This document shows positions 25,545 to 33,642 of a DNA stretch of 64,000 nucleotides, piece after piece. The notes below the pieces were generated by a model. The model saw only the letters and a program-made list of their open reading frames with translations. It did no database searches and had not been told where the DNA came from. Source of the DNA: Solirubrobacteraceae bacterium (lineage in GTDB: Bacteria > Actinomycetota > Thermoleophilia > Solirubrobacterales > Solirubrobacteraceae); assembly GCA_025451035.1 (NCBI GenBank), contig JANWLE010000100.1:1-64000 (forward strand), in the 5' to 3' direction. A program made the position numbers and the translations under genes. Numbering within the stretch: the first letter of the stretch is position 1; each line of letters opens with the position of its first letter.

Positions 25545-25742
25545 ATGAAGAAGCACCTTGACCGACGCTGTCAAATCGAGGAGGCGCTGCGACCTATCGA
25601 CGTCACCGCCTACATGCGGGCGGTGAACAGCTCGCCGTCAGTCGTGTATGGGCTCGGCCGAGAGCACGGTCTGGTCAGCGACGGCGAGTACGCCCAGGCC
25701 AGGCGCGCATACGGCATCGACTGGAATCGCGCCGGCGACTAG
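25545..25742 (+). CDS. Small hypothetical protein, 65 aa
   Basis: ATG 25545 lies behind GGAAAGGAGG, one of the better ribosome sites in the region. The product (start MKKHLDRRCQIEEALRPIDV) is soluble and mixed in charge, with two likely helices. No motif is recognised. It is followed 94 bp later by the divergent SSB-like gene. Confidence 0.55.
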   Translation: MKKHLDRRCQIEEALRPIDVTAYMRAVNSSPSVVYGLGREHGLVSDGEYAQARRAYGIDWNRAGD

Positions 25743-25835
25743 CCCTTCTGGGTGGGCGTGAAGACCTTGAGTCAGACCAGAGAAGTAACCCTAACTCATA
25801 CAAGCAAAGGCCTCGTGCCTAGAAAGGAGCGCAGA

Positions 25836-26459
25836 GTGTCACGAGTTATCTGTGGTTATCCAACCAACCACTTCGTGATTGGAGGACGGATCACCACTCT
25901 CTCAGAGATACAGGAGCGGGACGACGAGATCTTCCGCAGGGTGAAACTCCGCTGCGACTATGGAGGGTCAAGAGATAGCTTTCCGACCTTCCGGGTGTTC
26001 GGAGAGATAGCCGAGCGGCTCGCCCGCATGCCGCAAGCACATGCGGTATGCCTGGGTGGCCACGTGCACACATACAGGACGAAGGGCGTCAACGGCAAAG
26101 AGCGCGCGACTTGGAGTCTGGACGTCGACGCAGTCCTGACCGACGGCGCGTCTAGCACGCAGAAGGGCGCTGATACCGACAGCAACACGGTGTTGCTGTC
26201 GGGAAAGCCGCTTGGGTCTGTGAGAAGGCGAACGCGTGCCGGCGGGGACCCCAGGGTCATCGTGGAGGTGTGCTGCGTGGGTGATGATGCCCACATCGAT
26301 ACGCCGAAGGTGACGGGACTCGGCGACAGGGCCGAGGAACTGCTCAGGCTCTCAGAGGCTGATGACATGAAGATAGTCGCCACTCTCGTCACCTATCCGA
26401 TTCGCGGCAAGAAGTTTATGCCGATGAGCATCCGGATGCGCGGCGTGCCGCTGGACTGA
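25836..26459 (+). CDS. Divergent tandem OB-fold, SSB-like protein
   Basis: GTG 25836 follows AAAGGAGC; the tracked 25752 start lacks a ribosome site. The 207-aa protein reads as two SSB-like OB folds. Unit 1 has FVIGGRITTLSEI, then FPTFRVFGEIAERLA, then a V.L.G.V strand (AVCLGGHVHTYRT). Unit 2 has TVLLSGKPLGSVRRR, VEVCCVGDDA and MKIVATLVTYPIRGKK. The pattern of an early G-strand, a 'fg..ae' helix and a late 'v.G.l' strand matches SSB, but sequence identity is low. A strong intrinsic terminator follows. Likely binds single-stranded DNA; inference. Confidence 0.55.
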   Translation: MSRVICGYPTNHFVIGGRITTLSEIQERDDEIFRRVKLRCDYGGSRDSFPTFRVFGEIAERLARMPQAHAVCLGGHVHTYRTKGVNGKERATWSLDVDAVLTDGASSTQKGADTDSNTVLLSGKPLGSVRRRTRAGGDPRVIVEVCCVGDDAHIDTPKVTGLGDRAEELLRLSEADDMKIVATLVTYPIRGKKFMPMSIRMRGVPLD

Positions 26460-26493
26460 CTTTAGTCCCACACGGTCCTCGCTCGTCCCCGTG

Positions 26494-26517
26494 CCTCGCC
26501 GCAAGGCGAGGTTTTTT
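26494..26517 (+). terminator. Strong intrinsic terminator
   Basis: CCTCGCC, loop GCAA, GGCGAGG, then six T residues. It lies 35 nt after the stop of the SSB-like gene at 26459. One of only two canonical U-tract terminators in the accessory region. Confidence 0.9.
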
Positions 26518-26573
26518 GTTGCGGTTAGCGCGCTTTGGGCTAACCAGACGGGGGCGAGCGACAGGCGGCTACG

Positions 26574-26620
26574 CCAATCGAGTACCGGGCGACCGACATG
26601 GTCGCCGGGTAGTCGCTTGG
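26574..26620. repeat. Leader stem-loop repeat, copy 1 (SSB gene leader)
   Basis: CGAGTACCGGGCGACC faces GGTCGCCGGGTAGTCG with two G-G mismatches; a related element at 27316-27361 precedes the next OB-fold gene. A further perfect 11-bp hairpin, GGGTGGGCAGC/GCTGCCCACCC, is at 26641-26672. Confidence 0.6.
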
Positions 26621-26721
26621 CCGAGTGGCCGAGGACTACCGGGTGGGCAGCCGCCTTACAAGCTGCCCACCCACCTGCGTAACCAAACCCAGCGATTAGC
26701 TGGAGAACAGGAGAAGTAACT

Positions 26722-27189
26722 ATGGCACACGTAAACATCAACCGTGTCGTGATGACCGCAAACCTCACCGCCGATGCGGAGCTCCGGAGCTTCCCGTCTG
26801 GGGCGCGCCTGGTGACCTTCCGGATCGCAAACAACGGACTCAGAGGCGAAGCCAACTTCTTCGACGTCGAGTTCTGGGGAGAGCGGGCCGAGAAGGTGGT
26901 CGAATACCTCACCAAGGGCCGCGCGATCGCGATCGACGGTCGTCTTCAGTCCAAAGAATGGGAGGCCGGCGACGGCACCAAGCGCTATGGGACGTGCATC
27001 GTCGCGGACAGCGTCGAGTTCCTCAGTGGCCCTCGCGAGGAGGCGAGCACCTCAAAGACGGCTCAGCGCGGGGGCAGAAGCGGCACCCGCTCGACGGGAC
27101 GCACGGCTGGCAAGGGAGGCTCAACTGCGAAGGGCCGCAAGGGCTCCACGGGGCGCACCACGCGCACCCGCGCTCGCAGCAAGGCCTAG
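26722..27189 (+). CDS. ssb: Single-stranded DNA-binding protein with basic C-terminal tail
   Basis: A 155-aa SSB from ATG 26722 behind ACAGGAGAAG. The OB-fold is clear: INRVVMTANLTADAELRS, FFDVEFWGERAEKVVEYL, KGRAIAIDGRLQSKEWE. Unlike normal SSBs, which end in an acidic tip that recruits partners, this one ends in a Gly/Arg/Lys/Thr-rich tail (KGRKGSTGRTTRTRARSKA) with no acidic residues in the last 45 or so. It therefore probably does not bind the usual SSB partners and may bind DNA, RNA or acidic surfaces through its tail. It is flanked by intrinsic terminators and shares its leader repeat with the next gene. Confidence 0.88.
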   Translation: MAHVNINRVVMTANLTADAELRSFPSGARLVTFRIANNGLRGEANFFDVEFWGERAEKVVEYLTKGRAIAIDGRLQSKEWEAGDGTKRYGTCIVADSVEFLSGPREEASTSKTAQRGGRSGTRSTGRTAGKGGSTAKGRKGSTGRTTRTRARSKA

Positions 27190-27238
27190 TCGGCTACAAG
27201 CACCCGGGTCGTAGTAGGCCTGGACTCTGACCCCACGG

Positions 27239-27261
27239 CCCCGCCATGTTGCGGGGTTTTT
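27239..27261 (+). terminator. Intrinsic terminator after ssb
   Basis: CCCCGC, loop CATGTT, GCGGGG, then TTTTTG. It lies 50 nt after the ssb stop. Confidence 0.85.
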
Positions 27262-27315
27262 GTTGGCCCGGATCGTGAGCGCAAGCTCGCGATTCGGCCG
27301 ACGGGGGTCGCTCAG

Positions 27316-27361
27316 TCAGCCGAGTACCGGGCGACCTGAGGGTCCCCGGGTAGTCGGCTGA
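27316..27361. repeat. Leader stem-loop repeat, copy 2
   Basis: TCAGCCGAGTACCGGGCGACC faces GGTCCCCGGGTAGTCGGCTGA. The core GAGTACCGGGCGACC...CCGGGTAGTCG is shared with 26574-26620, including the same mismatch positions, so the two leaders have a common origin. Confidence 0.6.
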
Positions 27362-27464
27362 GTCCATCGACTCATCTGACGCAGAGCGTCGGCGAGCGTG
27401 CGCGCGAACCCTCTCTCGAAAAGCGCAACCAACACCAGCTCAGCTGGAGGAAGGAAGTAACTAC

Positions 27465-28022
27465 ATGACTACTACACAAGCGCCTCAGGCGCTCATCAGC
27501 GGCACGGTTCTGAGCGTTGGGCTTGAGCCCGACGACGTGCGCGGAAGACCGGTAAATGTCGTGATGCTCAGGCAGAGCAGCCCTGGGCGTGGGCGAACCG
27601 TCACGGTTCCGCTCACCTCCACCAACTCGAGCCTCCTCAAGGGGCTTAAGCCGAATGACCGCATTCTGGCGGGCTATCACATGGGCGCAGGCGACAGTTC
27701 ACACACCTCGCTCGAGATCGACTCCCTGGAGAAGGTCCCAGCCGGGGAGAAGATGGAGCTGGTGAATGCCGGCACGATCGAAGGCGAACGGAACTCCTGC
27801 GTGTACACGCCCTTCGCTAACAAACGCGGGGGGATGTGTGATCTAACGCTAGTCGTCGAAGGCGAGGACCGCTTCCTGAAGGTGTACAGCAAGCTCGTCG
27901 ACGAGGCGGAGGAGACCGACGACGGAGACACGCTGAAGGTGCTGTTCCGTGTCACCAGCCGTCCCGACGGCGATGGCGTCGTGACAACTGCGGTAGCGGT
28001 GGCCATTGAGGTGGTCTCCTAG
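27465..28022 (+). CDS. Predicted beta-rich, OB-fold-like protein, possibly tandem
   Basis: A 185-aa protein from ATG 27465 behind GGAGGAAGGAAG, with the same 'aagtaact' pre-start sequence as ssb. It is strand-rich: ISGTVLSVGLEPDDVRGRPVNVVML then LKPNDRILAGYHMG, and a second unit MCDLTLVVEGEDRFLKVYSKLV then VTTAVAVAIEVV. Alternating hydrophobic strands and the position right after ssb suggest OB folds, but no SSB motif is conserved. Function unknown; nucleic-acid binding is a guess. Confidence 0.5.
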   Translation: MTTTQAPQALISGTVLSVGLEPDDVRGRPVNVVMLRQSSPGRGRTVTVPLTSTNSSLLKGLKPNDRILAGYHMGAGDSSHTSLEIDSLEKVPAGEKMELVNAGTIEGERNSCVYTPFANKRGGMCDLTLVVEGEDRFLKVYSKLVDEAEETDDGDTLKVLFRVTSRPDGDGVVTTAVAVAIEVVS

Positions 28023-28087
28023 CTACGACAGAAGTGACCTAACTGTCACGAAAAAGCCGATGGCTGCGGCAGTTGGTCACGCTAGCT

Positions 28088-28116
28088 ACCCACGCTGAGC
28101 ATATCTCGGCGTGGGT
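28088..28116 (+). terminator. Stem-loop in the gap before gene 28255
   Basis: ACCCACGC and GCGTGGGT form an 8-bp stem with an inner GAG/CTC pair around CATAT. A second hairpin (GTCAC, loop AAACTA, GTGAC) follows. No T-tract. Confidence 0.5.
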
Positions 28117-28254
28117 CTCCCTCGATGCCACCGCGCTTAGCGGAGGCAACCTAACAGTAACAACAAGTCACAAACTAGTGACAAGTTGCTGTTGGGCGCG
28201 AGGGCCTATTAACCACGGCCGTGAAGATAGCGGCCCTTCATCAGGAGGAAGAAG

Positions 28255-28725
28255 TTGTTCAACTACGGCATAGGTTCCCTACTCACCATGATGTGGGACT
28301 ACTCGATCGCCGGCATAGTCGGTTTCGGACTCGCGTGCGTGACGCTTCTGGTCTTGAGTCATACGCGGGCGACCTGGACCTGGGGTATCTTGGTACCCGT
28401 GGTCGCGGTTACGTGGCTCCCATCGGTGAACAGCCCAGGGGTGTTCCTGTTCGGAGCTCTCGTGGCGACGGTCGTTACGTTGCTCGGGATGGTGATCATG
28501 ACGCTCAACGGCAAAGCGACCCACGGAGACCGTGGCCTGCGTGCTGCCTGCAAAAACAAGCGGTTCAGGATCGCCGCGAGCCTGTATGTCGGCTACTGCA
28601 CGCTATGTGCCTTCGTCGACGGTCCGCCGGTGTCGTTCGTCGCTGCGTTGTCTGTGCTCGCCGTGATGTGGTGGAACGAGGGCCTGAAGACCTTCCTTTA
28701 CGCCCTGGTCAGCCAGGGCGACTAA
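28255..28725 (+). CDS. Four-helix membrane protein, unknown function
   Basis: TTG 28255 follows a strong AGGAGG site by 6-7 nt, so a TTG start is accepted. The 156-aa protein has about four to five hydrophobic helices (IAGIVGFGLACVTLLVLS, WGILVPVVAVTWLPSV, FLFGALVATVVTLLGMVIM, and a C-terminal one). Its size and small loops resemble small conjugation-channel or holin-like proteins, but no motif supports either. Context in the accessory block only. Confidence 0.6.
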   Translation: MFNYGIGSLLTMMWDYSIAGIVGFGLACVTLLVLSHTRATWTWGILVPVVAVTWLPSVNSPGVFLFGALVATVVTLLGMVIMTLNGKATHGDRGLRAACKNKRFRIAASLYVGYCTLCAFVDGPPVSFVAALSVLAVMWWNEGLKTFLYALVSQGD

Positions 28726-28986
28726 GGCATCACGGCGTCGCAGTGTGACGTCGTTCAGGCGCGGCTAGCCGAACGCTAGTCGCCATGACGGGGTGGTCTC
28801 AGTGACCAGACCGCCCTAGGACGCAGTGCGTATTCACAGCTCACTGCGCGAGCGGTCACTGATGTCAGGCATCTAGCCCGGCCGTCAGCGGCCTGAAGTG
28901 CCACTCGGGTCTGGCGATCCGAGTGCCAGCAAGCGGCGGGCGATACCCGCTGAGCATTCCATTAACGAAAGGCAGGACGTATAACC
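28726..28986. other. Hairpin-dense 261-bp gap
   Basis: Three stem-loops by eye: GGGGTGGTCT...AGACCGCCC, CGCAGTG...CACTGCG, and CACTCGG...CCGAGTG. No gene and no T-tract. The ribosome site AAAGGCAGGA precedes ATG 28987. Confidence 0.5.
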
Positions 28987-29547
28987 ATGGCAAGTAACCA
29001 AGAAATCGCTGGCAGGTTTGTTTCAACGGGGGGCCTCACGATCCCGGATACCGCACTGAGCGTGACGGGGGAGGAGATCCCTTTCAGCCAGCTCTTCCTA
29101 GAGTCGCTGAGCGCGACCAGGGAGTTGCACGAAGGTGAAGAGGCCGTCATGGCTGACGGTGGGCGCCGGTCGAAGAAGCGGTTCGCAGGTCTCCGTGAGG
29201 AGATCGAGAGCCTCGACGAGCCCATCAACCTGGGGGTCGAGGACGTCACTCTGACGTGCGAGATCCAGGTCACCGGAAGCAAAGAGATGCTGACGGTGAA
29301 GGTCCGCGGCTTCGCCGCACTGCTGATCCACCGCCGCGCGGTGGAGGGGCAGAGGGTCGAGCTGACCGGGACGACGAAGGGCGGGGTCCTAGAGGCCTCG
29401 ACAATCGTCCTTTTGCGTGTCGAAGGGTCCACGGCGGGACAGACCGGAAAGCCCGCGACTGTCTCTGACGCCAACGGCAGCGAGCAGGTTCCCGAGCAGG
29501 ACGACGCCGGCCTCTCCGAAGAGGCGGCTGCCGGCTCGGGGGAGTAG
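28987..29547 (+). CDS. Hypothetical protein with possible OB-fold strand core
   Basis: A 186-aa protein from ATG 28987. The middle has an alternating strand pattern (VTLTCEIQVTGSKEMLTVKVRG; GQRVELTGTTKGGVLEAST) that resembles an OB-fold. The C-terminal 40 residues are acidic and Gly/Ser-rich (SEQVPEQDDAGLSEEAAAGSGE), somewhat like an SSB tail but without a hydrophobic tip. No family is recognised. Its place among ssb-like and PD-(D/E)XK-like genes suggests a DNA-binding role; inference. Confidence 0.5.
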   Translation: MASNQEIAGRFVSTGGLTIPDTALSVTGEEIPFSQLFLESLSATRELHEGEEAVMADGGRRSKKRFAGLREEIESLDEPINLGVEDVTLTCEIQVTGSKEMLTVKVRGFAALLIHRRAVEGQRVELTGTTKGGVLEASTIVLLRVEGSTAGQTGKPATVSDANGSEQVPEQDDAGLSEEAAAGSGE

Positions 29548-29550
29548 GTC

Positions 29551-29570
29551 GGAAAGCCAAAGGGCTTTCC
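29551..29570 (+). terminator. 8-bp stem-loop after gene 28987
   Basis: GGAAAGCC, loop AAAG, GGCTTTCC, starting 4 nt after the stop codon. No T-tract. Confidence 0.5.
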
Positions 29571-29594
29571 CGCAGCACCGAGGCACGACGGGTC

Positions 29595-29624
29595 TCGGGG
29601 ATGCGCCTGACGGCGTATCCCCGA
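29595..29624 (+). terminator. 13-bp stem-loop before gene 29726
   Basis: TCGGGGATGCGCC, loop TGAC, GGCGTATCCCCGA with one G-T pair. It follows the smaller hairpin at 29551. Confidence 0.5.
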
Positions 29625-29725
29625 TGACGCCGTTTCAAGCATGGGGACCGAGTGGATTCCCCACAACCCGCGGCCAACCTGTCGACAAAACACCGTTGGT
29701 CGCCTGAGGAACAGGAGTTCCAAAC

Positions 29726-30706
29726 ATGAAACGCGATAAGGACACACAGGTACGCACGTGCCTCAGTCCGGGCGCGATCGTTGCAATCATCGTCCGGCTT
29801 GGACGAGTGACCCCGACGATCTTCGCAGAGTGCCTGCGAATTCGTGACAAGGTCACAATTCTGAATGTGATCGCCCGTCTGGGCTACCTGACCGAGCGAC
29901 ACATCGAGGCGTGCACCGGCATCACCGAGGGTCTCTCGAAGTTGTTGCAGGAACTCTGCGACACTGATCACCTGATAAGGGTGCCGGTGGAGGGATTCCC
30001 AGTCGTGTACTGGATCAGGCCTCGTGGTCTCTCCGAAGTGGAGGACTTCGAGATACCGGGCATCGGCACGATCTCTCCGGCGCAGATGGGGTCAAGTCAG
30101 AGGACTACCTTCTGCTCTTGCCGGGTCAGTGACCCGATGGTGATGCCGCACGCACTCGCAGTGGCGGACATAGCTGTGGCGTTCTACCGCGCCTACAGTG
30201 GCGTCGTTCTCGGCGAGCGCATGCTGCGTCTGGCCGAGAAGCTCACCGGAAAGCAGATAGGCACTGCGTCGATCACACGGTCGCGTAGGCGCTGCCCAGA
30301 CGCAGTAGTGATCGCGCCAACTGGTGAAGTGACGGCCGTCGAGGTCGAATGTTCGCCGCACGCCGACACGGAAGTGATCTCTGCTGCGAAGGCATACATC
30401 CGGGCGGATCACATCGCCAGGGTGATCTACATCGCACACGGCAAGACGGTGGAGCAGGTGGTAAAGCGCTGCCTGAAGACCGTCGAGGCAGGGCAGAAGC
30501 TCGTTCTCGTTGCCCGCAACGGCAAGCGGCTGCCCCGACAGCAGGACATCCGTCCGGCTGGTGCGCGATTCAGGCATCGCCGGCCCGACCAGAGCCGCGC
30601 TCAGGTAGTGGCGCGCGGCAACGCAATCCACGGCGCTCGGCCGCATAACAGCGGACCCAACCGGACGAGCCGGCGCAGCGTCGAGCGGGAGCACGTGTGC
30701 TCCTGA
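29726..30706 (+). CDS. Winged-helix plus PD-(D/E)XK-like protein (replication-relaxation type)
   Basis: A 326-aa protein from ATG 29726 behind AACAGGAG. An N-terminal winged helix (LNVIARLGYLTERHIEACTG, then a 'wing' to VYWIRPRGL) is followed by a core with RCPDAVVIAPTGEVTAVEVE. That is a PD...ExE pattern spaced as in PD-(D/E)XK nucleases and as in the Replic_Relax family. The tail is basic and Arg-rich. It could act at a plasmid or transfer origin. The catalytic Lys is not clear (the strand reads VEVECSPH), so activity is uncertain. Family call is by pattern, not by search. Confidence 0.58.
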   Translation: MKRDKDTQVRTCLSPGAIVAIIVRLGRVTPTIFAECLRIRDKVTILNVIARLGYLTERHIEACTGITEGLSKLLQELCDTDHLIRVPVEGFPVVYWIRPRGLSEVEDFEIPGIGTISPAQMGSSQRTTFCSCRVSDPMVMPHALAVADIAVAFYRAYSGVVLGERMLRLAEKLTGKQIGTASITRSRRRCPDAVVIAPTGEVTAVEVECSPHADTEVISAAKAYIRADHIARVIYIAHGKTVEQVVKRCLKTVEAGQKLVLVARNGKRLPRQQDIRPAGARFRHRRPDQSRAQVVARGNAIHGARPHNSGPNRTSRRSVEREHVCS

Positions 30707-30760
30707 TCGGCGCCCGCAAGTGATTGCCGCAGTCGGCCGGCTCTGCCAGTAGTACCGGAT

Positions 30761-30789
30761 GTGCCTCGGGGATTCGATCCCCGAGGCAC
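30761..30789 (+). terminator. 13-bp perfect stem-loop after gene 29726
   Basis: GTGCCTCGGGGAT, loop TCG, ATCCCCGAGGCAC, 54 nt after the stop. It superficially resembles a tRNA T-arm but has no tRNA context. Confidence 0.6.
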
Positions 30790-30799
30790 GCCGGCTGGC

Positions 30800-30848
30800 G
30801 GTTGCAGTGTCAGCCACTCACTGTCAGTGAGCGGCTGACCGTGCAACC
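30800..30848. promoter_or_regulatory. Long three-part stem-loop in the leader of gene 30874
   Basis: GGTTGCA/TGCAACC, GTCAGCC/GGCTGAC and CTCACT/AGTGAG stack with 1-2 nt internal loops. It ends 13 nt before the GGAGGT ribosome site of the next gene, so it could affect its translation. Confidence 0.6.
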
Positions 30849-30873
30849 AGATCAAAGACATGGAGGTATAACA

Positions 30874-31191
30874 GTGGCATCTAGTACAGGTACAGCGCAG
30901 AACACAGGCGAGCTCACCGGATCTGTCGTGCAGATCGGCAAGCTCGACATGGCCAGCGAGCGCATCGAGTTCGTTCTCGAGACGGATGCTGGATCACGGC
31001 AGGCGGTCTTGGCGGATGGCGATCTCGCGTACGCCGTATATGGGGTCCTGGGGCAGGAGTCGGCTGTCAAGGTACAGCTGGCCGACCAGGGCGATAGCGG
31101 TGAGGGCCAGGTTCTCGCCAAGGCGATCTCCTACGTCGCCGAGGGCAGGCTCGTGGATCTCCTTGATCCCGACGCGACGCGGGAGAACTAG
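30874..31191 (+). CDS. Small OB-fold-like protein
   Basis: GTG 30874 follows GGAGGT by 6 nt; the tracked 30724 start is inside the hairpin leader and is rejected. The 105-aa product has a strand pattern ELTGSVVQIGKLDMASERIE, FVLETDAGSRQAVL, AVKVQLADQGDSGEGQVLAK, like a compact OB fold. It may be one of the ssDNA-binding-type set in this region. No specific family is recognised. Confidence 0.52.
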   Translation: MASSTGTAQNTGELTGSVVQIGKLDMASERIEFVLETDAGSRQAVLADGDLAYAVYGVLGQESAVKVQLADQGDSGEGQVLAKAISYVAEGRLVDLLDPDATREN

Positions 31192-31308
31192 GGTGGACGG
31201 GCTTACCAGCCTTTCCACTAACGGTTAGTAGCTACTAGCGAAAAGGTAAAAGGCGACGGTGGCCCACGTGGTCGCCGCCGCCTTCTAACAGGATGAAAGG
31301 AGGTGGCC

Positions 31309-33576
31309 ATGTCACAGGAAAGACAATCGACCCAAGGATTGGGCGGACCCAGTGGTGACCAACAGACAGGCGATAACGACACGCTTTTCGAGATGCTGAT
31401 CAACTACGACCCGTATACCGATGACGTGGGTCCGATCCTGGATCTCCTGTTCGGTTCACGCTCAAGGGCCGCTGAAGTAAACGAGACATCGATCGGCATA
31501 GAGTGGCGCGTGCTCAAGCAAATCGCCAATTTCTGTGCCACGCGAGCAGATCTGCTGACTCTGTTCGGGCCGCTCACGGAGCGGGAGCTCGCTGCCGGCG
31601 CCACCGGTTTGTGTGACTTTCCGCCAATGTCAGAGGCCGAGCTCGACGCCCGCCTTGCCCAGTACTTGGCTGAAGGTCTGTGCAGAGTCGAGGAGGGAGA
31701 GGCTGATGAACACGACCTCTACATCCCGACTAGTCTGGGAATGAGGCATGCCGGCTTCATCGGCTGGAACGCCGGTATCAGCGAACGCCATGGTGGATGG
31801 CTGTTGGAACGTGGTGGCCTCCGGGGCCGGATGCTCGCCTCGGTCGCGGCGGCAGTGAGCCGCAACCTCCAGCTGGATCGGCGCTTTGAGAACTTCAGCG
31901 TATGGAGTTTGTGGGAGATGCGCCGTGCCGCACGTGGCCGCCGCCGACCCCGGGAACGCGGCAGGCGCCGCTACCTGGCGGAGGTTGCCGTCCCGCGGCG
32001 CGGGGAGCGTGTGGGACATCGTCACTATCCCGCAGCGCTCATCTGCCCAAAGCCGGGAGTCGATGCTTCGATAACGCTGATCGAGATCTTCGACGGCGTG
32101 TTCGATGACGAGGAAATGGAGATCATATGTCGCGGATGGACGGTCCGCCGCGATGTCCACCGCGTCAACTGTTACGTCACCGAGGAGGTGCTTCCGCGTA
32201 TCTGGGAGATCCTGCGGCGCCTGAGCGGGAGCGATAGGGTCGCGATCTACAAGCTCCCGCCGACGCCGCGCGCAACGGCCCTCGTGGGTCTTCAGCAGGA
32301 GCAGCCGCCGATGGCGCTCACGCCCAGATCCGAGCTAAGGCCGGATGATGAAGCTACACAGCAGCAGATCCTCGAGTGTATTGGCGAGGCTGGCAGCGCC
32401 AGCGTGAGCGCACTCGCGGAGTACCTGAATCTAGACGAAGCGTATGTGCAGGTTCTCGTCGAAATCGCAGAGCAGAGCGGACTGATCAGTCGTTCTAACC
32501 ATGTATGTGACGGAGCTCACCTGTTCTGGCTGACAAAGGAGGGCGTCGACAGAGTTAACCTCACCTTGCCGGCGCAGCCCTCGAGCTTCAGGCAGGCACG
32601 ATTCGACAATGACTGTCTGAGGATCGCGGCCCGTGTGCGGAGGCGTTTCCCGCGCCACGATGTGATGAACGCTCGTCAGCTGAGGCTCGTGGGCGAGTCG
32701 ATGCTGACCATCGGGGGCCCCGAGCTGGGCTTGATTCCAGGCCTTGTTGCCAGGCCGCGCACGCCAAAGGGGTCCTTGGCCGCGGTCATGGTTGCCCGTG
32801 AGCTCGGGACGATCACTGAACTCGAGCAGATGGTGAGCGCGTGCGCTGAGGATCAGCAGATGTCTCTGATCTTGATCTATGCAGCGCAAGCCTTCATCGG
32901 GCAGTTGAAGGGTCTCGTCCGGGCTCACGACGTGGGTGGGCGAATCGAGGTCAAACGGCTGCCCACGGCAGCGCGAGCGGCGAAGAAGAAGGATGAGCAG
33001 ACGCAGCACAGCGCTGCGACGGCTCTAGCACCGTGGTCGCGTCCAAGGCCAGCCAACAAGCAAACAAAGAAGGAGGTGGAGGCACCGAAGCCGCGGCGGT
33101 GCGATCAGCATGTGCCGCAGCTGCCTGGCCTCAAGCCCATAGGTGACGCGGCTTGGGAGGCCTTCGAGGACGCGCTGGTCCGGCGAGTGGGGCCGCCCAG
33201 CGGGAACAGTGTGAGCGTACGCCTGATCATCAATGTCGCGATCTGGTTGATTGAACACAACAGGTCTGTGACATATGTGAACACACATAGCCGCACCTGC
33301 CTGGTGAGCGGAACAGCTTTCACCTGCTGGCTGGCACGGCTTCACTATGCCGGCCTGTGGGGGGTCCTGCAATCGGTCATAGAGCGCTATGAACCGGAGC
33401 GGGGCCGGCTCAGGTGGGAGCACATTGATCCCGCGCGTTACAAACAGCACCTGTTCGGGCGCTGGGGCCGCTCAGCCCCTCGAGTGTCAGATAAGGCGTT
33501 CGAGGATGTCTGGGAGGAAGTAGAAGCGCTGAGAGAGGAGGACAAGCGCTTCCTATCTCAAGAAGAGGAGAACTGA
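31309..33576 (+). CDS. Large protein with two winged-helix plus degenerate nuclease-like units
   Basis: A 755-aa protein from ATG 31309 behind AAAGGAGG (the tracked GTG is two codons earlier). Unit 1 has a winged helix (about 45-140) and a core reading YPAALICPKPGVDASITLIEIFDG. Unit 2 has a clearer winged helix (about 345-430, QQILECIGEAGSASVSALAEYL) and a core LGLIPGLVARPRTPKGSLAAVM. In both cores the PD and ExK positions of PD-(D/E)XK folds look lost. A basic linker leads to a unique C-terminal domain of about 120 aa. It appears to be a non-catalytic paralogue of the 33643 and 29726 proteins, perhaps a DNA-binding subunit. Confidence 0.55.
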   Translation: MSQERQSTQGLGGPSGDQQTGDNDTLFEMLINYDPYTDDVGPILDLLFGSRSRAAEVNETSIGIEWRVLKQIANFCATRADLLTLFGPLTERELAAGATGLCDFPPMSEAELDARLAQYLAEGLCRVEEGEADEHDLYIPTSLGMRHAGFIGWNAGISERHGGWLLERGGLRGRMLASVAAAVSRNLQLDRRFENFSVWSLWEMRRAARGRRRPRERGRRRYLAEVAVPRRGERVGHRHYPAALICPKPGVDASITLIEIFDGVFDDEEMEIICRGWTVRRDVHRVNCYVTEEVLPRIWEILRRLSGSDRVAIYKLPPTPRATALVGLQQEQPPMALTPRSELRPDDEATQQQILECIGEAGSASVSALAEYLNLDEAYVQVLVEIAEQSGLISRSNHVCDGAHLFWLTKEGVDRVNLTLPAQPSSFRQARFDNDCLRIAARVRRRFPRHDVMNARQLRLVGESMLTIGGPELGLIPGLVARPRTPKGSLAAVMVARELGTITELEQMVSACAEDQQMSLILIYAAQAFIGQLKGLVRAHDVGGRIEVKRLPTAARAAKKKDEQTQHSAATALAPWSRPRPANKQTKKEVEAPKPRRCDQHVPQLPGLKPIGDAAWEAFEDALVRRVGPPSGNSVSVRLIINVAIWLIEHNRSVTYVNTHSRTCLVSGTAFTCWLARLHYAGLWGVLQSVIERYEPERGRLRWEHIDPARYKQHLFGRWGRSAPRVSDKAFEDVWEEVEALREEDKRFLSQEEEN

Positions 33577-33605
33577 TTCCGGTCTAACGGGAATCAGTTC
33601 TCCTC
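33565..33605 (+). terminator. 16-bp perfect stem-loop overlapping a stop codon
   Basis: GAGGAGAACTGATTCC, a 9-nt loop, then the exact reverse complement. The TGA stop of gene 31309 lies in the left arm, so the structure is tied to translation end. It is 37 nt before the next gene start. Confidence 0.65.
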
Positions 33606-33642
33606 GCGTGGTCACACAATAATTAGAGAAAGGAGGCGGGAC

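Noticed and set aside
27240-27460. Riboswitch in the 27465 leader
   Set aside because: The stem-loop repeat matches the ssb leader, not a known riboswitch class, and no ligand-linked gene follows.
30761-30789. TTCGAT loop in a stem resembling a tRNA T-arm
   Set aside because: It is a 13-bp continuous hairpin with no D-arm or anticodon arm.
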